Assembly (NCBI GenBank): GCA_009746045.1
Contig: RPFO01000702.1
Location: 1,122,001 to 1,186,000 of the forward strand
Source: Mesostigma viride
Taxonomy: Eukaryota > Streptophyta > Mesostigmatophyceae > Mesostigmatales > Mesostigmataceae
DNA: 64,000 bases
Direction: 5' to 3'
Part shown: positions 17,766-26,810 of the stretch, one piece after another
Position numbering within the stretch: position 1 is the first letter of the stretch
How the letters are laid out: each line of letters opens with the position of its first letter
Notes under the pieces: model-generated
Databases searched by the model: none
What the model saw: the letters and a program-made list of their open reading frames with translations, nothing else
Told to the model about the DNA's origin: nothing
Program-made: the position numbers and the translations under genes

Positions 17766-18931
17766 TAAAAATTATAGCTTTTCTTTTTATAAATATGTGG
17801 GCTATGAATTATGCTATAGGTGCAAGCGGTTATGAATATAGCCTTATCGAAAAACCTAACCAGAAAATCCATATAGTTAAAATTGATTTAAAACAGTATA
17901 GTATTTCCCTAGTTAGCGCTCATAATTCTGTATTTGGAAGAGAAAAAGTAGGAGATATAGCAGAACGTGAAAATGCAGAAATTGCCATAAATGCCGGTTT
18001 TTTTCAAATTGGCGGGAATGAAGATGGACGCCCTACTGGAACTCTTATAATTAATGGCCAAATATTTGGGCTGCGCACGACAAAGCATGCAGTATTTACA
18101 ATAAAAAATAACGAACCAGCAGTGCAGGTGTGGCATCCCAAGGTAGAAATCAAGATGGGTAATTTCCAGGTTGTACCTACTGCTTATAACAAATTTGCTA
18201 ATAATTCTTCGATAATTTTATATTCCGATAAGTGGGGAACTTCTACCCTCACTGCTTTTAAAAATAGAAATGAAATCATTATTTCAAAACAAAAAAAAGT
18301 AACTGGTATAGCACCTCATGGAAATAATTTAATTCCTCCGGGTGGTTATGTATTATCATTACCTAAAACCTACGACACTTCACTTCTAAAAATTGGTGTT
18401 TCTGCTGAATGTAAAGAGGAAAATGACTATCACTTATTTGATAAATCAACTTCAGCAATTATGGGAATTCCATTTTTAATTATGGATGGAATAATTAACG
18501 AAAAACTGCCTGATTCAGAAAAACATGCACGAACAGCTATTGGTATTACTGAGAATGGAAAAATAATAATTGCAGTGGTAGAGTGTATGTATACAAAAAC
18601 TCCAGGTTCTTTAACATTAAAGGAAATCCAGGATATTTTATTAAAGAAAAAGCTTTCCTTTAACGAATTAAAAGCAGCCGAGGTAAAAAAAATACTTCTG
18701 GAAGAATTATCAGATAATAATAACTCAGAAGGAATTACTTTAAAAGAATTAGCTAATTTTATGTCAGAGCAAGGGTGCATATCAGCAATTAACCTTGACG
18801 GAGGTGGATCCTCAAGCTTATACATACACGGTAAATATGTTAACAATCAAGTAGGTGATAAAGACGAAGCAAGCGGATTGGCAGTAGTCAGGCCTGTATC
18901 CGATGCAATTATTTTTAAGAAAAAGCAATAA
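17762..18931 (+). CDS. Exported phosphodiester glycosidase family protein (NAGPA domain)
   Basis: A 389-residue protein with a signal-peptide-like N-terminus (hydrophobic residues 3-20). The body has DUF2233/NAGPA landmarks: AINAGFF, TGTLIINGQ, HARTAIGITENG and NLDGGGSSSL. Homologues cleave phosphodiester-linked sugars in exopolysaccharide or wall polymers; the substrate here is unknown. Between about residues 283 and 323 the short motif LTLKEI/ITLKEL occurs twice, separated by a charged helical stretch, where the family normally has one copy: an insertion or partial duplication. It is translationally coupled to the upstream gene. Confidence 0.84.
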   Translation: MIKIIAFLFINMWAMNYAIGASGYEYSLIEKPNQKIHIVKIDLKQYSISLVSAHNSVFGREKVGDIAERENAEIAINAGFFQIGGNEDGRPTGTLIINGQIFGLRTTKHAVFTIKNNEPAVQVWHPKVEIKMGNFQVVPTAYNKFANNSSIILYSDKWGTSTLTAFKNRNEIIISKQKKVTGIAPHGNNLIPPGGYVLSLPKTYDTSLLKIGVSAECKEENDYHLFDKSTSAIMGIPFLIMDGIINEKLPDSEKHARTAIGITENGKIIIAVVECMYTKTPGSLTLKEIQDILLKKKLSFNELKAAEVKKILLEELSDNNNSEGITLKELANFMSEQGCISAINLDGGGSSSLYIHGKYVNNQVGDKDEASGLAVVRPVSDAIIFKKKQ

Positions 18932-19022
18932 AATGTGCTATTCTATTCTAGGAAACCTTTTGTAGAAATTAAAGCAAACTATTACTATAAGTAAATTGAA
19001 CATTTAAAATAAGTAGTTAAAT

Positions 19023-19487
19023 ATGGATATATCTGCGGTAGAAATTTGGTTGATCCTCGGAATAATTTTTATCATAATTGAATTTAGCAAAATTCCAGGA
19101 ATCGGATTTTTATTTCTAGGTTTAGGAGCTTTAACTACTTCTGCTTTAATTTCCTCTTACTTAGAAATAACTGATTACCAAATAGCAACATTTGGCCTTG
19201 TCTCCTTTACCTGGTTCTTAGTACTTTGGTGGCCGTTAAAGAAATTTGTTTACGGTAAAAGGAAAGGGAATAATATTAATCAAGGCTATTTCGATTTAGT
19301 AGGAAACCAGGTAACAGTTCTTAATCGAAATATAGAACCTGGAAAAATAGGCCAGGTATCATGGTCCGGTACTATTATGAATGCTAAACTTGTAGATTCA
19401 GAAAAAGAACACGTAAATCCAGACGAAGTATTGTACGTTTTAGAAGTTAAGGGAAACGTTTTAATATGCTCTCGTAAAAAACCTTAA
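19023..19487 (+). CDS. nfeD: NfeD-like membrane protein
   Basis: A 154-residue protein with N-terminal hydrophobic segments (about residues 8-50, then a third around 58-72) and a C-terminal OB-fold domain with GNQVTVLNRNIEPGKIGQVSWSG-type strands (described here only by their landmarks LVGNQV and GKIGQV). Short NfeD proteins usually associate with SPFH/stomatin-like proteins in membrane quality control. No stomatin-like gene is adjacent, so the partner must be elsewhere or absent. It converges on yaaA seven bases away. Confidence 0.85.
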   Translation: MDISAVEIWLILGIIFIIIEFSKIPGIGFLFLGLGALTTSALISSYLEITDYQIATFGLVSFTWFLVLWWPLKKFVYGKRKGNNINQGYFDLVGNQVTVLNRNIEPGKIGQVSWSGTIMNAKLVDSEKEHVNPDEVLYVLEVKGNVLICSRKKP

Positions 19488-19494
19488 AAAGTTC

Positions 19495-20256
19495 TTACCT
19501 AGTAAAAACTAATTCGGTTTCGGTTGAAAGAGCAGCGTTAAATTCATAACCGCCTCCGTTAAACTGCTTAATATCATCGATGCTTTCAATACGCTGTTTT
19601 ATTATATATGATGTCATAAGACCGCGTGCTTTTTTAGCAAAAATAGGTATAACTTTATACTCGCTATTTTTCCTTTCTTTAAAAACAGGAGTAATTAAAC
19701 GACGGTTAAATAGTTTTTGATTTATCACCTTAAAATATTCTGCTGACGCTAAATTCACCAGTAAATCGCTCTCTCCGCTTTTTAGCAGTTCATTTAATTT
19801 AACTATAATCTTGTCTCCCCAATACTCGTATAAATTCTTGTAATTCTGACTGAGCAGTTTTGTTCCCATTTCGAGTCTATAAGGTTGGATAAGATCTAGT
19901 GGTCTTAGCAAACCATAAAGCCCAGAAATAATTCTTAAATGTAATTGAGCGTACTTGATGTCTTCTTGAGTAAAAGCTTCTACATCTAACCCTTCATATA
20001 CATCGCCTTTAAAAGCATATATCGCTTGGCGGCTATTCTCTAAAGTAAACGGAATACTGAAATCATGGTAGCGTTGGTGATTTAAAACAGCTAGTTTTTC
20101 ACTTAAATCCATTAATCCTGCTATTTCAGAAGTAGTTAGCTTACGTAAAACTTTAATAAGCTCTGTTGATTCTTTAAGAAAATCAGGAATAGTATGCTCA
20201 CCTTTATAATTTCCAGAAAAATCTAATGTTTTAGAAGGAGAAATTAATATTATCAT
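19495..20256 (-). CDS. yaaA: YaaA/UPF0246 family peroxide-stress protein
   Basis: A 253-residue protein with the family N-terminus ILISPSKTLDF, AIYAFKGDVYEGLD, ISGLYGLLRPLDLIQPYRLEMGT-type core (landmarks YGLLRP and YRLEMG) and the C-terminal FNGGGYEFN. E. coli YaaA binds DNA and limits peroxide damage by lowering free iron. Length and motifs are normal. It lies convergent to nfeD and upstream of nothing obviously related. Confidence 0.93.
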   Translation of the reverse strand: MIILISPSKTLDFSGNYKGEHTIPDFLKESTELIKVLRKLTTSEIAGLMDLSEKLAVLNHQRYHDFSIPFTLENSRQAIYAFKGDVYEGLDVEAFTQEDIKYAQLHLRIISGLYGLLRPLDLIQPYRLEMGTKLLSQNYKNLYEYWGDKIIVKLNELLKSGESDLLVNLASAEYFKVINQKLFNRRLITPVFKERKNSEYKVIPIFAKKARGLMTSYIIKQRIESIDDIKQFNGGGYEFNAALSTETELVFTR

Positions 20257-20312
20257 TTTATAGCTACTTCATTTAAAAATTATAACACCTTTAATCCAAT
20301 TTATTACCAAAC

Positions 20313-21092
20313 CTATTGCGCAGTCCATCCGCCGTCAATTGATAAAGCTGCACCTGTAATAGAGGAAGCGCTATCAGAAGATAAGAAATATACAAAATCA
20401 GCTATTTCTTCGATCTCTACAAACTTTTTTGTTGCTTGTACTCCTAGTATAACATTCTTAATTACATCCTCTTCCGACATGGATCTAGCTTTTGCTGTAT
20501 CAGCGATCTGATTTACTACAAGCGGAGTTTTTACATAACCTGGGCAAATAGAATTAACAGTTATACCATCTTGAGCTACTTCTAAGGCTACAGATTTTGT
20601 CAGCCCAATTAGTCCATGTTTAGCAGCCACATAGGCTGATTTAAAGGGCGATGCTACCAAAGCATGGGCTGAGGCAATGTTAATCACCCTACCCCATTTT
20701 TGTTGTTTCATTATAGGGATAACATTCTTTATTGTATAAAAAGCAGCAATTAAATCTATACGAATTATCATTTCCCATTTTTCCGGTGGAAAATTTTCAA
20801 TCGGTGACACAAATTGAATCCCCGCATTATTAACTAGCACATCTACTCTTTGATATTTTTGGATTATATTTTTAAACATTCTGTCAATTTCTACAGGTTT
20901 TGAAAGATCGGCACTATCAAATAGCACCTCTGCTGCACCAAGAAGTTTTAGCTCGCTAGAAAGCTTTTTTACTTCAGAATCAGAAGCAAGCCCATTAATA
21001 ACTAATGTAGCACCATTTTTAGCAAATTTCGAAGCTATTCCAAAACCAATACCGCTTGTGGATCCAGTTACTACAACTATTTTATCTTTCAT
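20313..21092 (-). CDS. bdhA: Short-chain dehydrogenase, probable D-3-hydroxybutyrate dehydrogenase
   Basis: A 259-residue SDR enzyme. The nucleotide-binding motif is TGSTSGIGFGIA, NNAG follows, and the catalytic Ser/Tyr/Lys are in INIASAHALVASPFKSAYVA and AAKHG. The SAHxLVASPFKSAYVAAKHG arrangement is characteristic of 3-hydroxybutyrate dehydrogenases that interconvert 3-hydroxybutyrate and acetoacetate with NAD. The C-terminus GAALSIDGGWTAQ is also typical. A related SDR such as FabG is less likely. In rickettsiae this could serve polyhydroxybutyrate turnover, but no phaC is in the window. Confidence 0.88.
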   Translation of the reverse strand: MKDKIVVVTGSTSGIGFGIASKFAKNGATLVINGLASDSEVKKLSSELKLLGAAEVLFDSADLSKPVEIDRMFKNIIQKYQRVDVLVNNAGIQFVSPIENFPPEKWEMIIRIDLIAAFYTIKNVIPIMKQQKWGRVINIASAHALVASPFKSAYVAAKHGLIGLTKSVALEVAQDGITVNSICPGYVKTPLVVNQIADTAKARSMSEEDVIKNVILGVQATKKFVEIEEIADFVYFLSSDSASSITGAALSIDGGWTAQ

Positions 21093-21176
21093 ATTTTAAA
21101 ACCTGATTTATATTTGATAAATAAACATTCCTGAGATATCATTCATCGATGATATAAGCATCTCAAAAAAGTTAAT

Positions 21177-21332
21177 ATGAAATCATGCAAAATTGAAAAA
21201 ACAAAATCTTTATCTGTGGTTTGTATGGGCCAAGAAGTACCCTATGATCACCCTAGAATCTATCTTGCGGTAAATCCCGAAACTAAAGAAGTCACCTGCC
21301 CTTACTGCAGTAAAAAGTTTATTCTTGAATAA
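21177..21332 (+). CDS. Small zf-CHCC zinc-finger protein (NDUFS6-like)
   Basis: A 51-residue ORF, ATG 21177 to TAA 21332. Its zinc ligands are Cys16, His25, Cys41 and Cys44, in VVCMG, DHPRIYL and CPYCSKKF. This is the zf-CHCC pattern found in alphaproteobacterial small proteins and mitochondrial complex I subunit NDUFS6. Family proteins are typically 50-70 residues, so it is complete. It lies alone between two minus-strand genes on the plus strand. Association with NADH dehydrogenase is inferred from the mitochondrial homologue. Confidence 0.85.
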   Translation: MKSCKIEKTKSLSVVCMGQEVPYDHPRIYLAVNPETKEVTCPYCSKKFILE

Positions 21333-21352
21333 AGGATTTCTACAAATGGCCT

Positions 21353-22606
21353 CTACATGGCACGAGAAGTATCTGGACTTAAAGATTTCATCACTCCTTT
21401 TGCAATATCCAACAAATTTGCATGGCCTGCTCCAAGAGCTTTTTTGGCAAAATTTTTCACTTGTGGATCTTGCACCTGCGTAGCAATTTTCTCTATATTA
21501 CCTTGAATGCGGTCTTTAATCCCTTTTTTAAGCACGTCCGCAACCACAGCTGTTATAACCTCGATATCTTTAGGGTCGGATATATGTGCTTTTACAGTTT
21601 TAGTAACCTGGTTTAAGCATTCTAACATTAAGTTTGCACCATTTTGTTGAATTTTTATTTTATCAAAAATACTAATACTTGGGTCTAAATTTTGTTTTAG
21701 AACATCTTTTGCTACAGCTGCTTGTTGTTCTATCTGCACTTTTATTTTTGAAGTAAGAGCTTCAGGGATTCCTGTTTTTTGGAGAGCAGATACTGCTGAA
21801 TTCTTGATAAACTCCAAAGTTGTATCAATTTCTTTTTCATTTTGAGGAAAAACTTTATCAGCATACCCACTTACTTCTTGCATAAAACTCTTTATACCAG
21901 CCGTGGTAGTAACTCCTTCAAGCACACTACTCAAGATATTAGAGTTAAAACCAAATTTACCCAGTGCTGTGGCAGAAAGGCCTGTTTCAATAGCCAATTC
22001 TGATATTTTACCAATAACTTCTAAACTGCTATCTTTATTTAGTTTTTCTTTTGTATCTATAAGATTATCTATTGTTTTTTGTAGGTTTTCATCTTTAAAA
22101 AAAGAGGCGACAGTTTCTAGTAACCCTGTACTGTTTAAAACAAACCCCAAAGCAGGAGAATAAGCAGTAACAACTAACAATAAAGCAGGAACAGCAAAGC
22201 TAATTATTTCATCGCATTTTATCGGCAATATCTCATCAAGCTTTGTTTTAAAATTTTGGATACTAGTTAGAACTTTAACTAAAGTTTCTAATAGTATAAT
22301 ACTAAATGGTTTGCTTTCTTCTGTTTCAGAAAGCTGAGGCCGCAAATTTGATTCTATTTCTTCTAGTGGCTTTAAAATTGTTTGTTTAAATAGTGTTTTT
22401 GCTTGCTCTTGTTCTTCCAAGGTTAAATCTGATTGGCTTAGCCCTTCTTCTAGGATTCTGGTTTCATGTTGCAAAACACCTATAAGAGAAGTAGTAAATT
22501 GGCTTATTTGTTCCTGAGCTTCGCTTTCTAACACCTTTAACTTCTCTTGCAAATCTAAGGGCAAAAGAGAAAAGTTAAACTTACCTTGAACCACATTATA
22601 TTTCAT
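21353..22606 (-). CDS. Large hypothetical protein, mostly helical, with one hydrophobic segment
   Basis: I do not recognise this 417-residue protein. The ATG at 22606 is preceded by GGTGG at suitable spacing and is preferred over 22627. The N-terminal third is acidic and coiled-coil-like (KVLESEAQEQISQF). A hydrophobic stretch around residues 140-165 (FAVPALLLVVTAYSPALGF) could cross or insert in a membrane. The C-terminal half is amphipathic helices rich in Lys, Asp and Gln. There is no signal peptide. Context gives no function. An effector-like or membrane-associated role is possible but unproven. Confidence 0.75.
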   Translation of the reverse strand: MKYNVVQGKFNFSLLPLDLQEKLKVLESEAQEQISQFTTSLIGVLQHETRILEEGLSQSDLTLEEQEQAKTLFKQTILKPLEEIESNLRPQLSETEESKPFSIILLETLVKVLTSIQNFKTKLDEILPIKCDEIISFAVPALLLVVTAYSPALGFVLNSTGLLETVASFFKDENLQKTIDNLIDTKEKLNKDSSLEVIGKISELAIETGLSATALGKFGFNSNILSSVLEGVTTTAGIKSFMQEVSGYADKVFPQNEKEIDTTLEFIKNSAVSALQKTGIPEALTSKIKVQIEQQAAVAKDVLKQNLDPSISIFDKIKIQQNGANLMLECLNQVTKTVKAHISDPKDIEVITAVVADVLKKGIKDRIQGNIEKIATQVQDPQVKNFAKKALGAGHANLLDIAKGVMKSLSPDTSRAM

Positions 22607-22829
22607 TTTTAACCACCAATAATTCAAAAATATTTTAGCTTACCTATAAAATTTAGCCCGAAAACTACTTTAAGGCTCAAGTTATTATTGATAAAAATAT
22701 AATTTTTGATAATCTAAGTGCCAGCATTAACACAGTATGTTCAAACTTTATGTCTAAACTATATCATTGAATATACTAATATGACTACTTACCTTACAAT
22801 CAACTTTAATTATCGGTAATATTGAATCC

Positions 22830-24197
22830 ATGTACAGATTAGTTTTATTTACATTTATTACATTAAATTTTTCTAATAGTTTAGCTCTTGAGCTAAATGA
22901 AGCTCTCAAAAGCGGCTATAATAACGATGAAAAACTGAAAATTATTAGATCGGATTTCTTGAATGAAGTAGAACAGTTTCCGCGAGCTCTTGCTGGATTT
23001 ATGCCAAAAATTTCTGCCGGATTTGATGCGATAGATTCAAAAGTCACAAGAAAAAGTAATCTTCCTGTTGGATCTTCCGGAGATACAACATCTACAGATA
23101 ATTCACGATATTCAAAAACCCTTATCCTGGATCAACCGATATTTAACGGCGGGTCTAGCGTTGCAGAATTAAAGGCTGCACAATCGGCTTTTAGGGCTTC
23201 TAAAGGTGATTATTACGCTAAGGAGCAAAATATATTTTTCGAAGAAATTACTAATTACCTAAACTGTGTGGAAGCCACAGAAAAATATAACATTTCAAAA
23301 ATAAGTGTTAAATCTAACAGAACTCAGCTGGAAGCTGTAAAAGAAAAATTTAAACTTGGTGAATCAACTGAAACTGAAGTTGCAAGTGCTGAATCTGGTC
23401 TTGCAAATGCTCAGGCTAATCAATCTATTGCATATGCAAATTTTGAAGCAGCTAAAGCAGAATTTACCAAGGTTTTTGCTTTAGAAGCAATAGGGATTCA
23501 AATGCCAGAATTGGCTACTAACCTACCAAATAGCTTAGAGGAATTAGTTGAAATAGCAATCGCTGCCAATCCAAGTGTAATATCATCCCAACATTTAACT
23601 AAAGCTTCAAAAGCTGGAGAATATGCTGCTAAGGGAGCTTTACTACCACAAGTTTCATTCAAGATTCAAAGCGGTAATACAAATTATAGCCCTGAAGATT
23701 CGGCGAGACAAAATTATAACTATAATAGCGTTACTTCTACCTTATCAGTAAATGTCCCTATTCTGTCTAAAGGGGGAGTAGAATATTCTGATATTAGAAG
23801 AGCAAAATATAAAACCAGAAAAGCGGTTCTGCAACTAGATGCTCAAATAAAACAGATTAAATCACAATGTAAAGCGAGTTGGGAAAGATTTAACGCAGCG
23901 AAGACCAGGATTGCCGCTACATCTCAAGGAGTTAAATCTGGTGAAATAGCGTACGAAGGAATGCTTCAAGAAGAAATGCTGGGGTCTAAAACCATAATTG
24001 ATGTTATTATGTCGGAAGAAAAGTTAAGTAAGGCCAGAGAAGCTAGGGTTGAAGCGCAAAAAGAATTAGTATTAGCCAGTTATAATATAAAATCCTTAAT
24101 GGGGGAATTGACTGCTGAAAAAATGAAATTGCCTGTTGAATATTTTAACCCGGATCAAGAGTTCAAAAAACTAAAATTAAGAATTGTAGGATTTTAA
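22830..24197 (+). CDS. tolC: TolC-family outer membrane efflux/secretion channel
   Basis: A 455-residue protein with a signal peptide (about residues 1-19) and two repeated outer-membrane efflux-protein halves. Typical landmarks are LILDQPIFNGG in the first half and LSVNVPILSKGGVEY in the second, with long coiled helices between (KFKLGESTETEVASAESGLA). TolC trimers form the exit duct for type I secretion and drug efflux pumps; rickettsial TolC has been tied to secretion of ankyrin effectors lacking classical signals. No inner-membrane pump genes are adjacent. The PopZ-like gene begins five bases after its stop. Confidence 0.93.
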   Translation: MYRLVLFTFITLNFSNSLALELNEALKSGYNNDEKLKIIRSDFLNEVEQFPRALAGFMPKISAGFDAIDSKVTRKSNLPVGSSGDTTSTDNSRYSKTLILDQPIFNGGSSVAELKAAQSAFRASKGDYYAKEQNIFFEEITNYLNCVEATEKYNISKISVKSNRTQLEAVKEKFKLGESTETEVASAESGLANAQANQSIAYANFEAAKAEFTKVFALEAIGIQMPELATNLPNSLEELVEIAIAANPSVISSQHLTKASKAGEYAAKGALLPQVSFKIQSGNTNYSPEDSARQNYNYNSVTSTLSVNVPILSKGGVEYSDIRRAKYKTRKAVLQLDAQIKQIKSQCKASWERFNAAKTRIAATSQGVKSGEIAYEGMLQEEMLGSKTIIDVIMSEEKLSKAREARVEAQKELVLASYNIKSLMGELTAEKMKLPVEYFNPDQEFKKLKLRIVGF

Positions 24198-24202
24198 GAA
24201 TC

Positions 24203-24625
24203 ATGAATTCTAAGGAGAAAAAAAGTGAGATAAAGGAAGAAAAACTTGAAGATATAATACGCTCTATCAGGGGTATAATTGATGATCCTAATAATTTTGC
24301 ACCTAAGAGTTTAAATGACAATGAACAGCTTAATTTAGGTGAATCAATATTAGAATTAACAACCGAATTTAAAGAAGGCAAACAAGATAAAGCATATACA
24401 GAGGAATTACTTTCTAAAGAAACCTCTGACAAATTTTCAACAGCAATAAAGGATTTTTCTCAAAAAATTAATGATCCAATATTGAAAGAACGGGACACAG
24501 AAGCTGATTTAATTATTACTAATTTAATAAAGCCTATGTTAAAAGAATGGTTAGATAATAATTTGCCAAAGTTAGTAGAAAAAGTAATAGCTGAGGAATT
24601 AAAAAAATTGATACCAAAAAAATAG
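24203..24625 (+). CDS. PopZ-like DUF2497 polar organising protein
   Basis: A 140-residue acidic protein. Two short conserved blocks define the family: an N-terminal LEDIIRSIRGII and a C-terminal KPMLKEWLDNNLPKLVEKVI ending in lysines, with a low-complexity disordered linker between. In Caulobacter the equivalent protein PopZ forms a polar matrix anchoring the chromosome. Rickettsial members are shorter, and their cell-biological role has not been established here. It starts five bases after tolC, so co-transcription is likely. Confidence 0.85.
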   Translation: MNSKEKKSEIKEEKLEDIIRSIRGIIDDPNNFAPKSLNDNEQLNLGESILELTTEFKEGKQDKAYTEELLSKETSDKFSTAIKDFSQKINDPILKERDTEADLIITNLIKPMLKEWLDNNLPKLVEKVIAEELKKLIPKK

Positions 24626-24691
24626 TTATATAAATAAAACACTCTTAGCTAGCTATTTTTGTATTGAATGGTTTTTTATTGGGAATAAGAA

Positions 24692-26680
24692 ATGAAAAAG
24701 AAAATTTTAACTCTTCTCTATGTTTTGATCCTGCATTCTAATGCTCATTCTGCATCAGAACCCCAGTTACCACCTCCACTTCCATCATCAGAAGAGATTA
24801 TAAATTCCGAAAACAAGGGAAATTCTTTTTGGAATAAAACTTTAAATTTTTTTGGTTTAGGAAATAAAAAACAGGAAAATAAAAAGGTTTTAGCCCAAGA
24901 AAAACAAGCTGAAAAAACTGCTAATGATTTAGGTTATAAAAACAATAATACTGCCAGTGTTAATTCAGAATCGCCAGCAAAAAATCTTGCAGCAATTACT
25001 AAAGAGCTCCCTAACTCTCCTTCTGCTCCTAATTCCGATAATGTGCTAATTAATAATAAAAATCAATCTACAGATAAAAGTTCGCTACAAAAAGTCCCTG
25101 ATATTTCTGATCTCCAACTTCCTGATGGGATTAAACCGGACGAAGAATTGCCAACTAAGCCTGAGATAGCAACCAGCAATAATAGCGCTCCTAGTATCCC
25201 ACCTCTTAGCGGAGAAGGAATTAAGAAAGAAACTAAAACTGATACCTCTGATCTCCAACTTCCTGATGGGATTAAACCGGACGAAGAATTGCCAACTAAG
25301 CCTGAGGTAGCAACCAGCAATAATAGCGTTCCTAATATCCCACCTCTTAGCGGAGAAGGAATTAAGAAAGAAACTAAAACTGATATTTCTGATCTCCAAC
25401 TTCCTGATGGGATTAAACCGGACGAAGAATTGCCAACTAAGCCTGAGGTAGCAACCAGCAATAATAGCGTTCCTAATATCCCACCTCTTAGCGGAGAAGG
25501 AATTAAGAAAGAAACTAAAACTGATATTTCTGATCTCCAACTTCCTGATGGGATTAAACCGGACGAAGAATTGCCAACTAAGCCTGAGGTAGCAACCAGC
25601 AATAATAGCGTTCCTAATATCCCACCTCTTAGCGGAGAAGGAATTAAGAAAGAAACTAAAACTGATACCTCTGATCTCAAACTTCCTGATGGGATTAAAC
25701 CGGACGAAGAATTGCCAAGCAAGTCTGAGGCGATAGCTAACAAAACATCTCCCCTTAACGCTTCGGAAGCATCTGATACAATATCTAAAAATACACCAGT
25801 ACAAAATATAACTTTAAGTTTACCCGCAACTGATGACAAATCTGCAAATAATAATAAAGCTTTAACAGTAGACACCCCTTCTATTCCTGATACTCCAGCA
25901 AAAAATACTAATAGTAAAAATAATCCCCCTTTACCTGCTACAGAAAACTTATTAGAACCAAAAACTGACAAGCTACCAGAAAATGTAAAGTTAACGCAGG
26001 ATTCAGAAGCTCAATCTAGCCAAAACTCTGAAGCTTTAAATGTTAAAACCTATCGTCAACATCTACAGGATCGTTTAAACAAAACTCAGAAACTTCCAGA
26101 AATTTCAAAAGAAGATCTAAATCCGGTTCCTACAACAGAAGAGGCTAATCCAGATCAAACAAAATTTGTTAATGACGAAGCTCAAGTACTTATATTACCG
26201 AATGATGAGGTTGTTCTAGGAGAAGTAACAAAAGAAAGCCAATTAGATTTAATGGACTTAAATTCTTATCTTAAAATCTTTTGGAGTAATTATAATAGTA
26301 TAAAAAATGAACCGGCACGTCAGGCAATAAATAATTTCATTGAAAATTATGATGCTAATTTTAATAAACCAGGTGCATCTGTTAAAAGCGAGAATATGGA
26401 TGCTCTATCAGAAGCTTTTAAAGCAGTAGATAAAAATAATATTTATGATTTAATTAATTTATTGGATGGTTATCCTATAATTCAACTTGTTGACTGCGAC
26501 GGTAATACCTTACTCCACAAAGCAGTTTATAAAAATAACTACTCTGCAGTAAAATTTTTAATCATGAAAGGAATCGATCTATCAATTAAAAATAACCAAG
26601 GGGTAACAGCCCTTGAAATAGCAGTTTTACAAAATAGGCCTGAGATAGAAACCCTTTTAAGATCTGCTGGAGCTAAATAA
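24692..26680 (+). CDS. Secreted low-complexity repeat protein with C-terminal ankyrin repeats
   Basis: A 662-residue protein with a signal peptide (residues 1-21, KKILTLLYVLILHSNAHSA). A disordered Pro/Asn/Lys/Glu-rich region occupies residues about 25-520. Within it, a 47-residue unit containing DLQLPDGIKPDEELPTKPE and SGEGIKKETKTD repeats four full times plus a partial fifth copy (about residues 140-346). The C-terminal part (about 570-662) has roughly three ankyrin repeats, including DGNTLLHKAVYKNNYSAVKF and QGVTALEIAVLQNRPEIETL. Ankyrin proteins of rickettsiae often bind host proteins; an export target is plausible but inferred. It follows the tolC/PopZ pair. Confidence 0.85.
   Translation: MKKKILTLLYVLILHSNAHSASEPQLPPPLPSSEEIINSENKGNSFWNKTLNFFGLGNKKQENKKVLAQEKQAEKTANDLGYKNNNTASVNSESPAKNLAAITKELPNSPSAPNSDNVLINNKNQSTDKSSLQKVPDISDLQLPDGIKPDEELPTKPEIATSNNSAPSIPPLSGEGIKKETKTDTSDLQLPDGIKPDEELPTKPEVATSNNSVPNIPPLSGEGIKKETKTDISDLQLPDGIKPDEELPTKPEVATSNNSVPNIPPLSGEGIKKETKTDISDLQLPDGIKPDEELPTKPEVATSNNSVPNIPPLSGEGIKKETKTDTSDLKLPDGIKPDEELPSKSEAIANKTSPLNASEASDTISKNTPVQNITLSLPATDDKSANNNKALTVDTPSIPDTPAKNTNSKNNPPLPATENLLEPKTDKLPENVKLTQDSEAQSSQNSEALNVKTYRQHLQDRLNKTQKLPEISKEDLNPVPTTEEANPDQTKFVNDEAQVLILPNDEVVLGEVTKESQLDLMDLNSYLKIFWSNYNSIKNEPARQAINNFIENYDANFNKPGASVKSENMDALSEAFKAVDKNNIYDLINLLDGYPIIQLVDCDGNTLLHKAVYKNNYSAVKFLIMKGIDLSIKNNQGVTALEIAVLQNRPEIETLLRSAGAK
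25109..25730 (+). repeat. In-frame 141-bp minisatellite, about 4.4 copies
   Basis: Units begin with GATCTC at 25109, 25250, 25391, 25532 and 25673, exactly 141 bases (47 codons) apart. Units 2-4 are almost identical, unit 1 differs slightly (for example GAGATA for GAGGTA), and the fifth is partial, diverging after CGAAGAATTGCCAA. The near-identity indicates recent expansion or gene conversion, and copy number would change without frameshift. Confidence 0.97.
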
Positions 26681-26810
26681 ATTAGCTGCTATGTTTCAAA
26701 AAACCATTACTTTTATAAAAACTCATCAAACTTGTTAAATTTTTATTTACACCTTAATTGAATATTAAATAAACTTAAAAAACTTAAGCTACTTAATTTA
26801 TGGTGATAAT

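Noticed and set aside
25109-25730. CRISPR array interpretation of the 141-bp repeats
   Set aside because: The units are contiguous without unique spacers, lie in frame in a gene, and there are no cas genes in the window.
25063-25971. Two long minus-strand ORFs (302 and 239 residues) across the minisatellite
   Set aside because: The 141-bp period is a multiple of three, so any stop-free unit stays open in other frames too. The products are simple periodic translations, and the plus-strand frame has a signal peptide and ankyrin domain.
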